64,000 bases of DNA from Streptomyces sp. Je 1-79 (GTDB lineage: Bacteria > Actinomycetota > Actinomycetes > Streptomycetales > Streptomycetaceae): assembly GCF_025195125.1 (NCBI RefSeq), contig NZ_JAMGSL010000016.1, positions 62,001-126,000 on the forward strand. The letters run 5' to 3'. This document shows positions 36,953 through 45,423 of this stretch, in pieces. The notes beneath the pieces were generated by a model, which worked only from the letters and a program-made list of their open reading frames with translations, made no database searches and was not told where the DNA came from. The position numbers were made by a program, and so were the translations under genes. Position 1 is the first letter of the stretch, and each line of letters begins with the position of its first letter.

Positions 36953-36974
36953 GGGCCGCCCTGCAGGGCGGCCC
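36953..36974. repeat. 22-bp perfect palindrome
   Basis: GGGCCGCCCTGCAGGGCGGC (plus CC) is self-complementary over 36953-36974. It is just upstream of the DUF5994-like start, so it may fold in that gene's 5' leader, or be an operator. Confidence 0.6.
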
Positions 36975-37465
36975 AGTGTCTTGATCGCCGGAAACGACGT
37001 CCGCGTGGGAGCGGGTGTTCGGGTTACTCCCGGTACCTTCAGCCTACTCCGCCCGGTGGCCGGACGGACGCTTCTCAGTGACCAGATCGGGGCGATGGCC
37101 GTCACCCTGGACAGCGTCGACGACGACGACCGACGACTGCTGCGCAGACTCGCCGCTCTGGTCGCGGACATGATCGTCACCAAGGGCGCCTCGCCTCAGG
37201 CGTCCATGAGGGCGTCCACGACGGCTCTGGCGACGCGGCTTGCGCGCTCCTGCGTCCAGTAGGCGGGCTCTTCCACGGTGGAGACGTAGTCCCTCGTCGT
37301 GACCGAAGCGCTGCCCCGCACGGCCTCCGGGAAGATCGTCAAGCCCGTCGTACGGGACACGTATGCGCCTGGTCGCACCGATCGTCCCCGCCCGTAACAG
37401 AGGCCCACGCGGCGTCCGTTCATGGGCCGCGCTCAACGTTGCTCACGCCATCGAAAGGAACCTCC
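36975..37465. other. Intergenic stretch with possible gene fragments
   Basis: About 490 bases between the DUF5994-like gene and the MaoC gene. A plus-strand piece around 37070-37195 reads LLSDQIGAMAVTLDSVDDDD and then RRLLRRLAALVADM, which looks protein-like but has no start or recognised family. A minus-strand frame at 37196-37423 is listed separately. Both may be decayed fragments. Confidence 0.4.
37196..37423 (-). CDS. Possible small hypothetical protein or fragment
   Basis: Frame of 75 residues. The last ~34 residues (TTRDYVSTVEEPAYWTQERA, then VARAVVDALMDA) have the composition of a real folded C-terminus, whereas the N-terminal part is Arg/Gly-rich and unconvincing. It may be the tail of a lost gene. 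No family recognised. Confidence 0.3.
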   Translation of the reverse strand: MNGRRVGLCYGRGRSVRPGAYVSRTTGLTIFPEAVRGSASVTTRDYVSTVEEPAYWTQERASRVARAVVDALMDA

Positions 37466-37924
37466 ATGCCCACCACCGCCAACGGCCTCGACGGACTCAA
37501 GTCCCTCAGCGGAGCCGACCTCGGCCGCACCGAATGGATCGAGATCGCCCAGGACCGGGTGAACACCTTCGCCGACGCCACCGACGACCACCAGTGGATC
37601 CACACCGACCCGGAGAAGGCGAAGGACGGTCCCTTCGGCGGCCCCATCGCCCACGGCTACCTCACCCTCTCCCTCGTCATCCCGCTCTTCGGGCAGCTGC
37701 TCACCATCACCGGCACCAGGATGAGCGTCAACTACGGCCTGGAGAAGGTCCGGTTCCCCAGTCCCGTCCCCGTCGGCGCGAAGATCCGCCTCCACGGTGT
37801 CGTCGGCACGGTGGAGGAGGTCAAGGGCAACGGCGTCCAGATGCCGCTGACGTTCACCGTCGAGGTCGACGGCGGCGACAAGCCGGCCTGCGTCGCCCAG
37901 GCCGTCTACCGCCACTACGCCTGA
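37466..37924 (+). CDS. MaoC-like (R)-hydratase
   Basis: Hot-dog-fold enoyl hydratase of 152 residues. The hydratase-2 motif, with catalytic Asp and His, is visible as DATDDHQWIHTDPEKAKDGP followed by FGGPIAHGYLTLSL. The ATG at 37466 has AAAGGA six bases upstream. It would hydrate trans-2-enoyl-CoA to (R)-3-hydroxyacyl-CoA. It is monocistronic here. Confidence 0.92.
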   Translation: MPTTANGLDGLKSLSGADLGRTEWIEIAQDRVNTFADATDDHQWIHTDPEKAKDGPFGGPIAHGYLTLSLVIPLFGQLLTITGTRMSVNYGLEKVRFPSPVPVGAKIRLHGVVGTVEEVKGNGVQMPLTFTVEVDGGDKPACVAQAVYRHYA

Positions 37925-38053
37925 CCGGCGCGTGCGGAGTCCGCCCTCTCGTCGTCCCCGCCGCCGCGCGCTCACGCGCGCGTGGACGGACCATGGGAGT
38001 AGCAAGGGACGTGCGGTGGCCCTGCGCGTCCCGACGGTGCGAGGAGGCAGACC

Positions 38054-38353
38054 ATGACACGGACTCTTGAGTGGACGGTCGGCCTGGAACTGGTCGAAGA
38101 GGACGGCAGGACCAAGGCCGAGGCGCATCTCAACACCGGCACGTCGACCCTCACCGGCCACGGGAGCGCACGGTGCAACCCGACGGACGTGGACGTTCCG
38201 GCGATCGGCGACGAACTCGCCGCCAGCCGGGCCATGAGGGACCTGGCAGGCCAGTTGATGCGCGAGGCCAACCGGGACATGGAGGCGGTGGGCGCGGGGA
38301 CGGTGCCCCAGCACACCGGCCCCGGCTACGGGTGGCCGGAGGCGGTCCAGTGA
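38054..38353 (+). CDS. DUF1876 protein
   Basis: Protein of 99 residues with the DUF1876 pattern: EWTVGLELVEEDGRTKAEAH, LTGHGSARCNPTDVDVPAIG and DELAASRAMRDLAGQL. The fold is dsRBD-like in a solved homologue, as I recall. Function unknown. Followed by a hairpin terminator. Confidence 0.88.
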   Translation: MTRTLEWTVGLELVEEDGRTKAEAHLNTGTSTLTGHGSARCNPTDVDVPAIGDELAASRAMRDLAGQLMREANRDMEAVGAGTVPQHTGPGYGWPEAVQ

Positions 38354-38371
38354 TGTGACCGCCTCGCGCAC

Positions 38372-38402
38372 CGGGCCCGCCGGCATCCCGCCGACGGGCC
38401 CG
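38372..38402. terminator. Hairpin after the DUF1876 gene
   Basis: Arms 38372-38384 and 38390-38402 (CGGGCCCGCCGGC and partner, one mismatch) around a 5-base loop, 18 bases after the stop. Confidence 0.8.
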
Positions 38403-38469
38403 GCGCTCCCGTCACAAGGCTCCCGAAAGCGCTTTCCATGAGAGCCCAGCGCCGGGATCTGTGATCTGC

Positions 38470-38558
38470 GGCGCCGGGATCGGCGATCTGCCGGCTGGAT
38501 CGGCGCCGGGATCGGCGATCTGCCGGCTGGATCGGCGCCGGGATCGGTGCCTGGATCC
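38470..38558. repeat. 32-bp tandem repeat, about 2.5 copies
   Basis: GGCGCCGGGATCGGCGATCT heads each unit at 38470 and 38502 (perfect period 32), with a degenerate third unit at 38534. It lies between the DUF1876 terminator and the 3' end of the flavoprotein gene. No coding or protein-binding role is evident. Confidence 0.85.
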
Positions 38559-38566
38559 GTGTCGTG

Positions 38567-40390
38567 TCAGACCGCGGTGGCCGCCGCGGCCGCGCGTCCC
38601 GCCTCTCGGCCGGAGAAGATGCAGCCACCGAGGAACGTGCCCTCCAGAGACCGGTAGCCGTGCACTCCGCCGCCGCCGAAGCCGGCGACCTCTCCGGCCG
38701 CGTACAGGCCGGGCACCGGGGCGCCGGAGGCGTCCAGGACGCGGCCCGAGAGGTCGGTCTGGAGACCGCCCAGGGTCTTGCGGGTGAGGATGTTGAGCCG
38801 TACGGCGATCAGCGGACCGGCTGATGGATCCAATATCCGATGTGCGGACGCCGTGCGGCTGATGGAATCCCCGGCATAGGCGAGGGCGTTACGGATGCCC
38901 ATGACCTGCACGTCCTTGGTGTAGGGGTTGTCGATCTCGCGGTCCCGTGCCTCGATCTGCCGCTTGAGGTCGGCCAGGTCGATCAGGTTCTCCCCGGTCA
39001 GCCTGTTCATACCGGCGACGAGGTCGGGCAGGGCGGTGGCGACCACGAAGTCGGCGCCGTTCTTCTTGAACTTCTCGATCGGCTCCGGGCTCTGCCAGAT
39101 CCGCGAGAGCAGTTTCCAGACGTCCTTGTTGGTGAGGTCCGGGTTCTGCTCGGAGCCGGAGAGCGCGAACTCCTTGGCGAGGATCTTCTGCGTGGTCACG
39201 AACCAGGAGTAGTCGTAGCCGGACTCCCTGATCGACTTCAGGGTGTGCAGGGTGTCGTAGCCGGGGATGTCCGGGCTGCCGAAGCGCCGGCCCTTCGCGT
39301 CGAACCACATCGACGACGGGCCCGGCAGGATGCGGATGCCGTGACCGGGCCAGATCGGGGCGTAGTTGCGGAGCCCTTCGGTGTAGTGCCACATGCGGTC
39401 GGGGTTGACGATGCGGCCGCCCGCCCGCTCCGTGATGGCGAGCATGCGACCGTCCACGTGCGCGGGCACGCCGGTGACCATGGAGGCCGGCGGGGTGCCG
39501 AGCCTCGCGGGCCAGTTCCGGCGGACCAGATCGTGGTTGGCGCCGATGCCGCCCGAGGTGACGACCACGACAGGGGCGCGGAGCTCGAACTCGCCCACGA
39601 CCGTGCGCGAGCTGGGCGTGCCGCGGGCCGCGCCGCTCGGCTCCAGGATCGCCCCGCGGACACCGGTGACGGCCCCGGCCGTCGTGACCAGCTCGTCCAC
39701 GCGGTGGCGGAACCTGAAGGTCACCTTCTTGTCGGCGACGGCGCCCCGCACCTTCTTCTCGAACGGCTCGACGACCGCCGGGCCCGTGCCCCAGGTGACG
39801 TGGAAACGTGGCACCGAGTTGCCGTGACCGTCGGCGAGACCGCCGCCGCGCTCCGCCCAGCCGACGATCGGGAACCACTGCATGCCGAGACCGCCGAGCC
39901 AGGACCGCTTCTCCCCGGACGCGAAATCCACGTACGCCTCGGCCCACTTGTACGCCCAGTGGTCCTGGCCCGCCGGGTCGTCGACACCGCGGTCGAAGCC
40001 GGCCGTGCCGAGCCAGTCCTGCCAGGCCAGTTCGTGCGAGTCCTTGATGCCCATGAGGCGCTGTTCGTGGGAGTCGGCGAAGAAGAGTCCGCCGAAGGAC
40101 CAGAACGCCTGCCCGCCCAGGCTCGCCTCCGGCTCCTGGTCCAGGAGCAGCACCTTGCGGCCCGCGGCGGCGAGCTCGGCGGTCGCGACCAGACCGGCGA
40201 GACCGTGCCCGACGACGATCGCGTCGGCGTGGTACGACTCCGCGGCGAAGGCCGGGAACGCGTGGCCGGCCAGGGTGGCCCCGGCGAGCGCCCCGCCGGT
40301 GACGGTGAGGGCCCGGCGGCGCGACATGCCGGACGCTTCCTCGCTGGAGTCCCCGTGACGTGCCGCGGACGTGTCTCCGGAATTCACCAT
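38567..40390 (-). CDS. Tat-exported FAD-binding dehydrogenase (KstD/fumarate reductase-like)
   Basis: Flavoprotein of 607 residues. The twin-arginine signal is MSRRRALTVTGGALAGA at about residues 22-38, so folding in the cytoplasm and export are expected. The FAD Rossmann motif is DAIVVGHGLAGLVATAELAA. The C-terminal FAD-contact region GLYAAGEVAGFGGGGVHGYR then SLEGTFLGGCIFSG is typical of the 3-ketosteroid-dehydrogenase/succinate-dehydrogenase group. ATG at 40390 with GAAAGG upstream. Secreted members are poorly characterised. A small repeat motif 65-90 bases upstream could be an operator. Confidence 0.9.
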   Translation of the reverse strand: MVNSGDTSAARHGDSSEEASGMSRRRALTVTGGALAGATLAGHAFPAFAAESYHADAIVVGHGLAGLVATAELAAAGRKVLLLDQEPEASLGGQAFWSFGGLFFADSHEQRLMGIKDSHELAWQDWLGTAGFDRGVDDPAGQDHWAYKWAEAYVDFASGEKRSWLGGLGMQWFPIVGWAERGGGLADGHGNSVPRFHVTWGTGPAVVEPFEKKVRGAVADKKVTFRFRHRVDELVTTAGAVTGVRGAILEPSGAARGTPSSRTVVGEFELRAPVVVVTSGGIGANHDLVRRNWPARLGTPPASMVTGVPAHVDGRMLAITERAGGRIVNPDRMWHYTEGLRNYAPIWPGHGIRILPGPSSMWFDAKGRRFGSPDIPGYDTLHTLKSIRESGYDYSWFVTTQKILAKEFALSGSEQNPDLTNKDVWKLLSRIWQSPEPIEKFKKNGADFVVATALPDLVAGMNRLTGENLIDLADLKRQIEARDREIDNPYTKDVQVMGIRNALAYAGDSISRTASAHRILDPSAGPLIAVRLNILTRKTLGGLQTDLSGRVLDASGAPVPGLYAAGEVAGFGGGGVHGYRSLEGTFLGGCIFSGREAGRAAAAATAV

Positions 40391-40455
40391 GGATGCCTTT
40401 CATCCCGGGGGCGTGGGTGGGGGGTGTGAACGGCGAAGGCCGGAAGGCATGACAT

Positions 40456-40479
40456 TACCGACCGGTATTACCGACGGTA
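40456..40479. promoter_or_regulatory. Candidate operator upstream of flavoprotein
   Basis: TACCGACCGGTATTACCGAC (40456-40475), followed by GGTA, combines a direct repeat (TTACCGAC twice) and an imperfect inverted repeat (TACCGAC...GACGGTA). TetR-type operators of steroid genes look similar, but no regulator gene is adjacent. Confidence 0.35.
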
Positions 40480-40620
40480 GCCCAACGGCTGTCCGGCTAC
40501 CAGACTCCTGCACCACCCGGTCCACGACAGCCCGGAGGACGCGCCGAACCTCCTCAACCACAGGCGTTCCAGGGCGATGTGACGCCACGTCCGGTGCATT
40601 GCCGGGGCGGCCCGCAGGGC

Positions 40621-40659
40621 GAGCTCCCACCTCCGCCGACGTGCAGGAGGTGGGAGCTC
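40621..40659. terminator. 14-bp hairpin after the CBS-BON gene
   Basis: GAGCTCCCACCTCC (40621-40634) pairs perfectly with 40646-40659 around an 11-base loop, 78 bases beyond the minus-strand CBS gene. Confidence 0.7.
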
Positions 40660-40736
40660 CGTACCGCCCTTCGCTCCTCGGGCGCCGTCCGGATGCATCA
40701 CGCCGGACCTTCGTCCACCGGACCGCGCCCCGGGCC

Positions 40737-41384
40737 CTACCCGGCGTCCTCCGCTTCGCCGTCGTCGTCGTACGACAGCCGGTCCACGACCTCCACGACG
40801 CCGTCGACGCTCTCGCAGAGCCGTACGAAGGCCGGTGCGAGGTTCCGCCGTTCCAGCGTCCCGCTGAGCGTCACCCGGCCCTCGTCGACGTCGACGTGGA
40901 CCGAGGCCGGGGAGAGCCCGAGGATGCGGATGACCACGTCCTCCAGGATCTCCTCCTGGATCGCGCGGTCGCGGCGCAGGAACAGCTGCAGCAGATCGCT
41001 GCGGCTGAGCACCCCGATGAGCTGACCGCCCGCGTCCACCACCGGCAGCCGCTTCACGCGGTGCCGCTCCATCAGCCGTGCCGCCTCCACCGCCGTCCAG
41101 GACGGACGGGCCACCACCACCGGGCTGGACATCATCGCTCCGGCGGTGCTGGGGCCGTCCTTGGTGCCGTGGCGGCGCAGCAGGTCCGCCTCGGACACCA
41201 CGCCGATCGGCCGGTTGGCCTCGTCGACCACCGGTACGGCGGTGATGCCGTACTCGTCGAGCAACCGCGCGATCTCCTTGAACGACGTCCCCGGCTGCAC
41301 GGCCACCGCGGTCGGCGTCATCAGGTCGGCGACACTACGGTTCCGCATCGTCCCGTTCCGTCCCTTCTCCGCTCCTGTGTCCAT
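40737..41384 (-). CDS. CBS-domain protein with C-terminal BON domain
   Basis: Protein of 215 residues. Two CBS motifs (about 17-75 and 85-140: VADLMTPTAVAVQPGTSFKE, AMMSSPVVVARPSWTAVEAA) form a Bateman module that usually binds adenosine nucleotides. A BON domain (about 145-205: EEILEDVVIRILGLSPASVH, VTLSGTLERRN) follows. Start uncertain: ATG 41384 (GTGAGG upstream) or ATG 41348, giving a protein beginning at MRNRSVADLM as in homologues. Such proteins are often dormancy or stress-related. Confidence 0.88.
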   Translation of the reverse strand: MDTGAEKGRNGTMRNRSVADLMTPTAVAVQPGTSFKEIARLLDEYGITAVPVVDEANRPIGVVSEADLLRRHGTKDGPSTAGAMMSSPVVVARPSWTAVEAARLMERHRVKRLPVVDAGGQLIGVLSRSDLLQLFLRRDRAIQEEILEDVVIRILGLSPASVHVDVDEGRVTLSGTLERRNLAPAFVRLCESVDGVVEVVDRLSYDDDGEAEDAG

Positions 41385-41465
41385 GATCCCTCACGCGGAG
41401 GGGGCCCAGGGGTCGCTGGTGCACCAGGAGCTGAAGAGACGGAGGGGGGAGGTGCGGCCGGCGTC

Positions 41466-42695
41466 CTAGTCGAACGGGTCGAGCGTGACGTACGCCGCCT
41501 GCGGATTCCCGTCGTGCACCAGGGACTCGTGGGCGCCGACGTCGTCGAACGCGAAGCCGTAGGCCTTGCCGTCCGCCATCTGCGCGTGGATCTTCCGCGA
41601 GTAGTGGTTGGTCACCGCGTCCTGGTAGAAGCCGGCCGAGGAGGAGTCCGGCTGGTTGGGGTTGGTGAGGAGGGTGGACCGGTTGTAACCGGCGCAGAGC
41701 GTACGGGAGATGGGCCCCCGCACCTGGTCGTTCGGCGCGTCGAGGCGCTTGTAGCAGCCGAAGACGCTGTCGGAGTCGGGCTTCTGGAAGGACGTGACGA
41801 CGGCGCCGCTGCCGTTGGTGAAGTTCATGACGTCGCCGGAGACGCGGCCGTAGTACTTCACCGACGGCTGGTTCGAGAAGGGCGTCACGGTCAGCGTCGA
41901 CGAGGCGTACTTCGTCCAGACGCGGTTGATGTAGTCGTTCATCGCGGTCGCCGGCAGCGCGCCTGCCTCGATGCCGTGACCGGGCGCGAGGGCGCGCAGG
42001 ACGGTGCCGTCGGACCGGGTCTGGATGAGGTTCGCCCAGCCGCCGGGCTGGCCGCGCAGGGCGTCGAGGAAGCCGCGGTAGCCCCCGGGCTTGAGCCGGC
42101 CCGTGGTGGCGACGCTCCCGTCGGGTCGCTTGACGCCGACCGCGTACGGCGCCGAGACCATGTCGACCTGGGTGCTGTTGATCCAGAGGCCCGAGTCGTT
42201 GAGCGTGTACTCGGACCAGTTGAAGAGGATGTTCCGGTTGGGGTCGCTCGGGTTCTGGACGGCGGGCTGCACGAGGCCGCCGGTCGCCAGCTTGAAGACG
42301 AGCTTCTGGCCGTAGCTGAAGTAGATCCGCCCGGAGAACTTCGGCAGCCGGATCGTCATGGACTGCCCCTGGGCGGGGCCGGCGATGGCGGCGTCGGGTG
42401 CCGGGACGGGGACCGAACCGCCGGCGGGCCAGGGGTGGAAGGTGCCGTTCGCGTCCGCCCAGCCCTGGCGGCCGGTGGAGAGTTCGGTGCCGAGGTTGTA
42501 GACGTAGATCTGCTCGCCTCGACCGGAGTTGTTCTTGAAGGTGAGCGGAATGGTGGCCGGCACGGCGGCGGCCCGGGCGGTGGCGGCCTCGACCGTGGGG
42601 GAGGGGCCGACGAGGGTGACGGCGGTGCCGACGAGGGCGGCGGCGGTGACGGGCGCGAGCAGGGTGAGCCTGCGGCGACGGCGGTGGGTTGGCAC
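41466..42695 (-). CDS. GH64 endo-beta-1,3-glucanase, secreted
   Basis: Protein of 409 residues. A signal peptide with a run of five Arg (TLLAPVTAAALVGTAVTLVG, cut near residue 37) precedes a GH64 domain (about 48-405), the laminaripentaose-producing glucanase family. Conserved blocks are FSYGQKLVFKLATGGLVQPA and NWSEYTLNDSGLWINSTQVD. The latter carries the Glu and Asp of the catalytic pair, in the positions expected from the S. matensis enzyme. No carbohydrate-binding module is present. GTG start with GAGGAG upstream. Two overlapping LacI-type palindromes lie 36-60 bases before the start, so repression by a sugar-responsive regulator is likely. Confidence 0.92.
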   Translation of the reverse strand: MPTHRRRRRLTLLAPVTAAALVGTAVTLVGPSPTVEAATARAAAVPATIPLTFKNNSGRGEQIYVYNLGTELSTGRQGWADANGTFHPWPAGGSVPVPAPDAAIAGPAQGQSMTIRLPKFSGRIYFSYGQKLVFKLATGGLVQPAVQNPSDPNRNILFNWSEYTLNDSGLWINSTQVDMVSAPYAVGVKRPDGSVATTGRLKPGGYRGFLDALRGQPGGWANLIQTRSDGTVLRALAPGHGIEAGALPATAMNDYINRVWTKYASSTLTVTPFSNQPSVKYYGRVSGDVMNFTNGSGAVVTSFQKPDSDSVFGCYKRLDAPNDQVRGPISRTLCAGYNRSTLLTNPNQPDSSSAGFYQDAVTNHYSRKIHAQMADGKAYGFAFDDVGAHESLVHDGNPQAAYVTLDPFD

Positions 42696-42730
42696 GTGGG
42701 GGCTCCTCGGGGTGGGGGATTCGAGGGCGC

Positions 42731-42755
42731 TGAGAGCGCTCTGAGAGCGCTCTCA
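42731..42755. promoter_or_regulatory. Tandem LacI-type operators of the GH64 gene
   Basis: TGAGAGCGCTCTCA (42742-42755) is a perfect 14-bp palindrome. The overlapping TGAGAGCGCTCTGA (42731-42744) is one base pair short of perfect. They resemble the CebR-type operator TGGGAGCGCTCCCA that LacI-family repressors use at glucanase genes in actinomycetes. Confidence 0.75.
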
Positions 42756-42804
42756 GGATGGTGAGGATGTGATGACCCTGTCAATGCTTCGGACGTCCGG
42801 GATG

Positions 42805-43368
42805 CTACGAGGGCCAGGCGCCGCGGTCGTTCAACTTCAGGACCAGCGCGGCGATGTTCCAGGCGTCGTCCTCGCCCCGGTGGTGGCGGCCCTCCAGGCG
42901 CAGCCCCGCGATCTGCAACGCACGGGCCATGCCCGGGCGTTTGGGCAGGCCGTTCGCCTCGGTGAAGACGGCCTTGGCGTTGGTGTGCCGGTGGCCGAAG
43001 GGGTATTCCACCCGGCTCACCCGGCACTGGTGAGTGAACTGCTTGCGGTCGTAGTCGCCCCAACTGGCCCATGGACGGGCACCACTCGCGTACGCGGAGG
43101 CGAGCAGTCGGCAGGCCGCGGCGAAGTCCAGTCCGGTGTCGACCTCCGCCTGTGTGAGGCCGGTCAGCTCGGTGCAGAAGGCGCTGACCGTGGAGCGGGC
43201 GGGCCTGACCAGGATGCGGTGGCGGCCCGTGCGTTCGCCCGCCTCCAGGTCGACGACGGTGAGACCGATCTCGATGATCTCGCTCACGGCACCCGGCGGT
43301 CGCTCCCCGTCCCGCTCCCAGCAGGTGGCCTCGACATCGACGATGTTGACCAGGCGTCTGTGGTTCAT
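42805..43368 (-). CDS. DEDDh 3'-5' exonuclease
   Basis: Exonuclease of 187 residues, ERI-1/DnaQ-like. The acidic motifs are IVDVEATCW (Exo I), WASWGDYDRKQF (Exo II) and HRGEDDAWNIAAL (Exo III, HxxxxD). RNA or DNA 3' trimming is expected; substrate unknown. The ATG at 43368 has no ribosome-binding site. TAGCCT lies exactly 7 bases upstream, which suggests a leaderless transcript starting at the ATG. The 18-bp element at 43399-43416 precedes it. Confidence 0.9.
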   Translation of the reverse strand: MNHRRLVNIVDVEATCWERDGERPPGAVSEIIEIGLTVVDLEAGERTGRHRILVRPARSTVSAFCTELTGLTQAEVDTGLDFAAACRLLASAYASGARPWASWGDYDRKQFTHQCRVSRVEYPFGHRHTNAKAVFTEANGLPKRPGMARALQIAGLRLEGRHHRGEDDAWNIAALVLKLNDRGAWPS

Positions 43369-43375
43369 GGTCACG

Positions 43376-43416
43376 AGGCTAGAGGGGCGGTACCTCGGCG
43401 GGCATCCGGATTTCCG
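43376..43416 (-). promoter_or_regulatory. Leaderless promoter with CGGAAATCCGGATG element
   Basis: Minus strand: CGGAAATCCGGATGCCCG (43416 to 43399), 17 bases, then TAGCCT (43381-43376) and 7 bases to the ATG. The same element precedes the FBP gene. Confidence 0.45.
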
Positions 43417-43457
43417 TGCGACCGGGGTGAGCGGACGGGTGGCGCCCGGCCGTGCGG

Positions 43458-44123
43458 CTACTCCAGGTCCAGGATCTCCCGCAGGGCCGCCACCGCGTGG
43501 GCCCGGTGCTCGTCGAGCCACCGCACCGCCGCCTCCTCGTCACCGTTGCGCACCGCCGAGATGACCGCCCGGTGCTCGCGCACGGCCAGCTCCCGGTTCG
43601 GCTCGTCCGTGTAGTACAGCGAGCGGTAGGCGTCGGTGGCGTCCCACAGGGTGGTGACGAGCCGGACCAGGCGGGGCATCCCTGACGCCTCGATCAGGGC
43701 GAAGTGGAAACGGCGGTTGGCGGCGGCCATCGCCGTCACGTCCCCCGCGTCGGCGGCCCGTTCCACCTCCCGCTGGATCTTCTCCAGCGAGGCGAGTATC
43801 CCGTCCTCGCCCCGGCGGATCCCCATGCGGACCGCCTCGGTCTCCAGGAGCCCGCGGATCCGGTAGATCTCCTCCAGGTCCGCGAGGGACAGTTCCGCGA
43901 CGAAATAGCCCCGGTGGATGTGGTGGACGACGAGCCCCTCGCCCTCCAGGATCTTCAGTGCCTCACGCAGCGGCACGCGACTGACGTCGAGCCGGGCGGC
44001 GAGCGCGTCCTGGCGGATCTGCCCGCCGGGCCGCAACTCCCCGGTGGTGATCGCGCGCCGCAGCTCCTCGAGGACGAACTGCTGGGCGGTCGGCGGACGC
44101 CGCTTCTGCACCGCGCTGCTCAT
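43458..44123 (-). CDS. GntR-family regulator (FadR/FCD type)
   Basis: Transcription factor of 221 residues. The winged helix is at ~13-75 (QFVLEELRRAITTGELRPGG, LAARLDVSRVPLREALKILE). The FCD effector domain is at ~80-215, with metal-binding histidines in HFALIEASG and in EHRAVISAV. FCD domains commonly bind small carboxylates. The gene lies next to a CoA-transferase and acyl-CoA dehydrogenase pair that it probably regulates. Start at ATG 44123, GAAGGGG upstream. Confidence 0.92.
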   Translation of the reverse strand: MSSAVQKRRPPTAQQFVLEELRRAITTGELRPGGQIRQDALAARLDVSRVPLREALKILEGEGLVVHHIHRGYFVAELSLADLEEIYRIRGLLETEAVRMGIRRGEDGILASLEKIQREVERAADAGDVTAMAAANRRFHFALIEASGMPRLVRLVTTLWDATDAYRSLYYTDEPNRELAVREHRAVISAVRNGDEEAAVRWLDEHRAHAVAALREILDLE

Positions 44124-44169
44124 CGCCTGTGCCCCTTCCGTCGTTCCTGGCCGGCCCGCACTCGCGCGG

Positions 44170-44182
44170 ATCCGGATTTCCG
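44170..44182. repeat. 13-bp element copy upstream of the GntR gene
   Basis: ATCCGGATTTCCG, identical to copies at 43404-43416 and 47330-47342, and in the same orientation relative to the gene that follows. Confidence 0.7.
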
Positions 44183-44201
44183 TCCTGATCCGCATATCTT
44201 C

Positions 44202-45380
44202 CTACGGAGCGCCGGGCGCCCGTCCCAGCTCGGTGAGCAGGGAGGTCGTGTGCTCCCCGAGGCGCGGGGGAGCGGCGCGATAGGAGGGCGGGGTGACGCC
44301 GAGTGTGATCGGGTTGACGACCTGGCCCGGGCCGGCGGCGTCGTCCGGTACGTGGGGTGCGAGGCCGAGCCGGTCGGCCAGGCCGAAGGCGGCGGCGAGA
44401 TCGTTGATCGGGCCGCAGGGCACCCCGGCGGCCGTCAGCTCCTCGAACCAGCGGTCGGCGGTCCGTCCGGCGAGCGGACCGGCCAGCGCCGCGACCAGCT
44501 CCTCGCGGTGGGCGACACGGGCGCTGTTGGTGGCGAAGCGGGCGTCGTCGGCGAGGCCGGGGAGCCCCAGACGTACACAGAGCGCACGGAACTGACGATC
44601 GTTCCCCACGGCGAGGACCAGGGGGCGGTCCTGCGCCTCGAACACCTCGTACGGGGCGATGCTCGGATGCCGATTGCCCATCGCCCGGGGAACGACCCCG
44701 GCGGCGAGGTGGGCGGCCGACTGATTGGTCAGGGCGGACAGGAGCGAGGTGAGCAGGGAGACCTCGACCCGCTGACCCTCCCCGGTCCGCTCCCGGTGCC
44801 GCAGAGCGGCGAGGACACCCAGGCCCGCGTGGAGGCCGGTGATGACGTCGACGAGCGCGACGCCCGCCTTCGTCCCCTGGCCGCCCGGTTCACCGGTCAC
44901 GCTCATCAGCCCGCCCATCGCCTGGACGAGGAGGTCGTACCCGGGCAGGTGGGCGCCCTCGGCCGTGCCGAAGCCGGTGACCGAGCAGTAGACGAGGCCG
45001 GGGTTGGACGCGCGTACGTCGTCGTAGCCGAGACCGAGCTTCTCCATCGTGCCCGGCCGGAAGTTCTCCACGAGGACATCGGCGCGGTCGACGATCGCCC
45101 GGGCCGCGGCCAGGTCGGTCGGATCGGTCAGGTCCAGGGCGACGGAACGCTTGTTCCGGTTCACCCCGAGGAAGTACGTGGCCTGGCCGTCGGCGAACGG
45201 GGGACCCCAGGCCCGGGTGTCGTCACCGGATCCCGGCCGCTCGATCTTGATGACGTCGGCGCCCAGGTCGGCCAGGAGCATCGTCATGTACGGCCCGGCG
45301 AGGACGCGTCCGAAGTCGGCCACCACGATCCCGGACAGGGCTCCGGGTCCGGTCGTCACCTGCTGATCTGCGTGCACCAC
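44202..45380 (-). CDS. Family III CoA-transferase (CaiB/BaiF type)
   Basis: Family III CoA-transferase of 392 residues, which would move CoA between an acyl-CoA donor and a carboxylate. Conserved blocks are VADFGRVLAGPYMTMLLADL, GADVIKIERPGSGDDTR, LVENFRPGTMEKLGLGYDDV and PGYDLLVQAMGGLMS, including the catalytic Asp region. GTG start at 45380; the GTG 3 bases later is equally good with GGAGGG upstream. With the divergent acyl-CoA dehydrogenase it probably activates a dicarboxylate such as glutarate. The GntR regulator lies just downstream. Confidence 0.93.
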   Translation of the reverse strand: MVHADQQVTTGPGALSGIVVADFGRVLAGPYMTMLLADLGADVIKIERPGSGDDTRAWGPPFADGQATYFLGVNRNKRSVALDLTDPTDLAAARAIVDRADVLVENFRPGTMEKLGLGYDDVRASNPGLVYCSVTGFGTAEGAHLPGYDLLVQAMGGLMSVTGEPGGQGTKAGVALVDVITGLHAGLGVLAALRHRERTGEGQRVEVSLLTSLLSALTNQSAAHLAAGVVPRAMGNRHPSIAPYEVFEAQDRPLVLAVGNDRQFRALCVRLGLPGLADDARFATNSARVAHREELVAALAGPLAGRTADRWFEELTAAGVPCGPINDLAAAFGLADRLGLAPHVPDDAAGPGQVVNPITLGVTPPSYRAAPPRLGEHTTSLLTELGRAPGAP

Positions 45381-45423
45381 GCCCTCCTCCGCCGACGATC
45401 GGATCCAGCTGGAACGTACGCAT

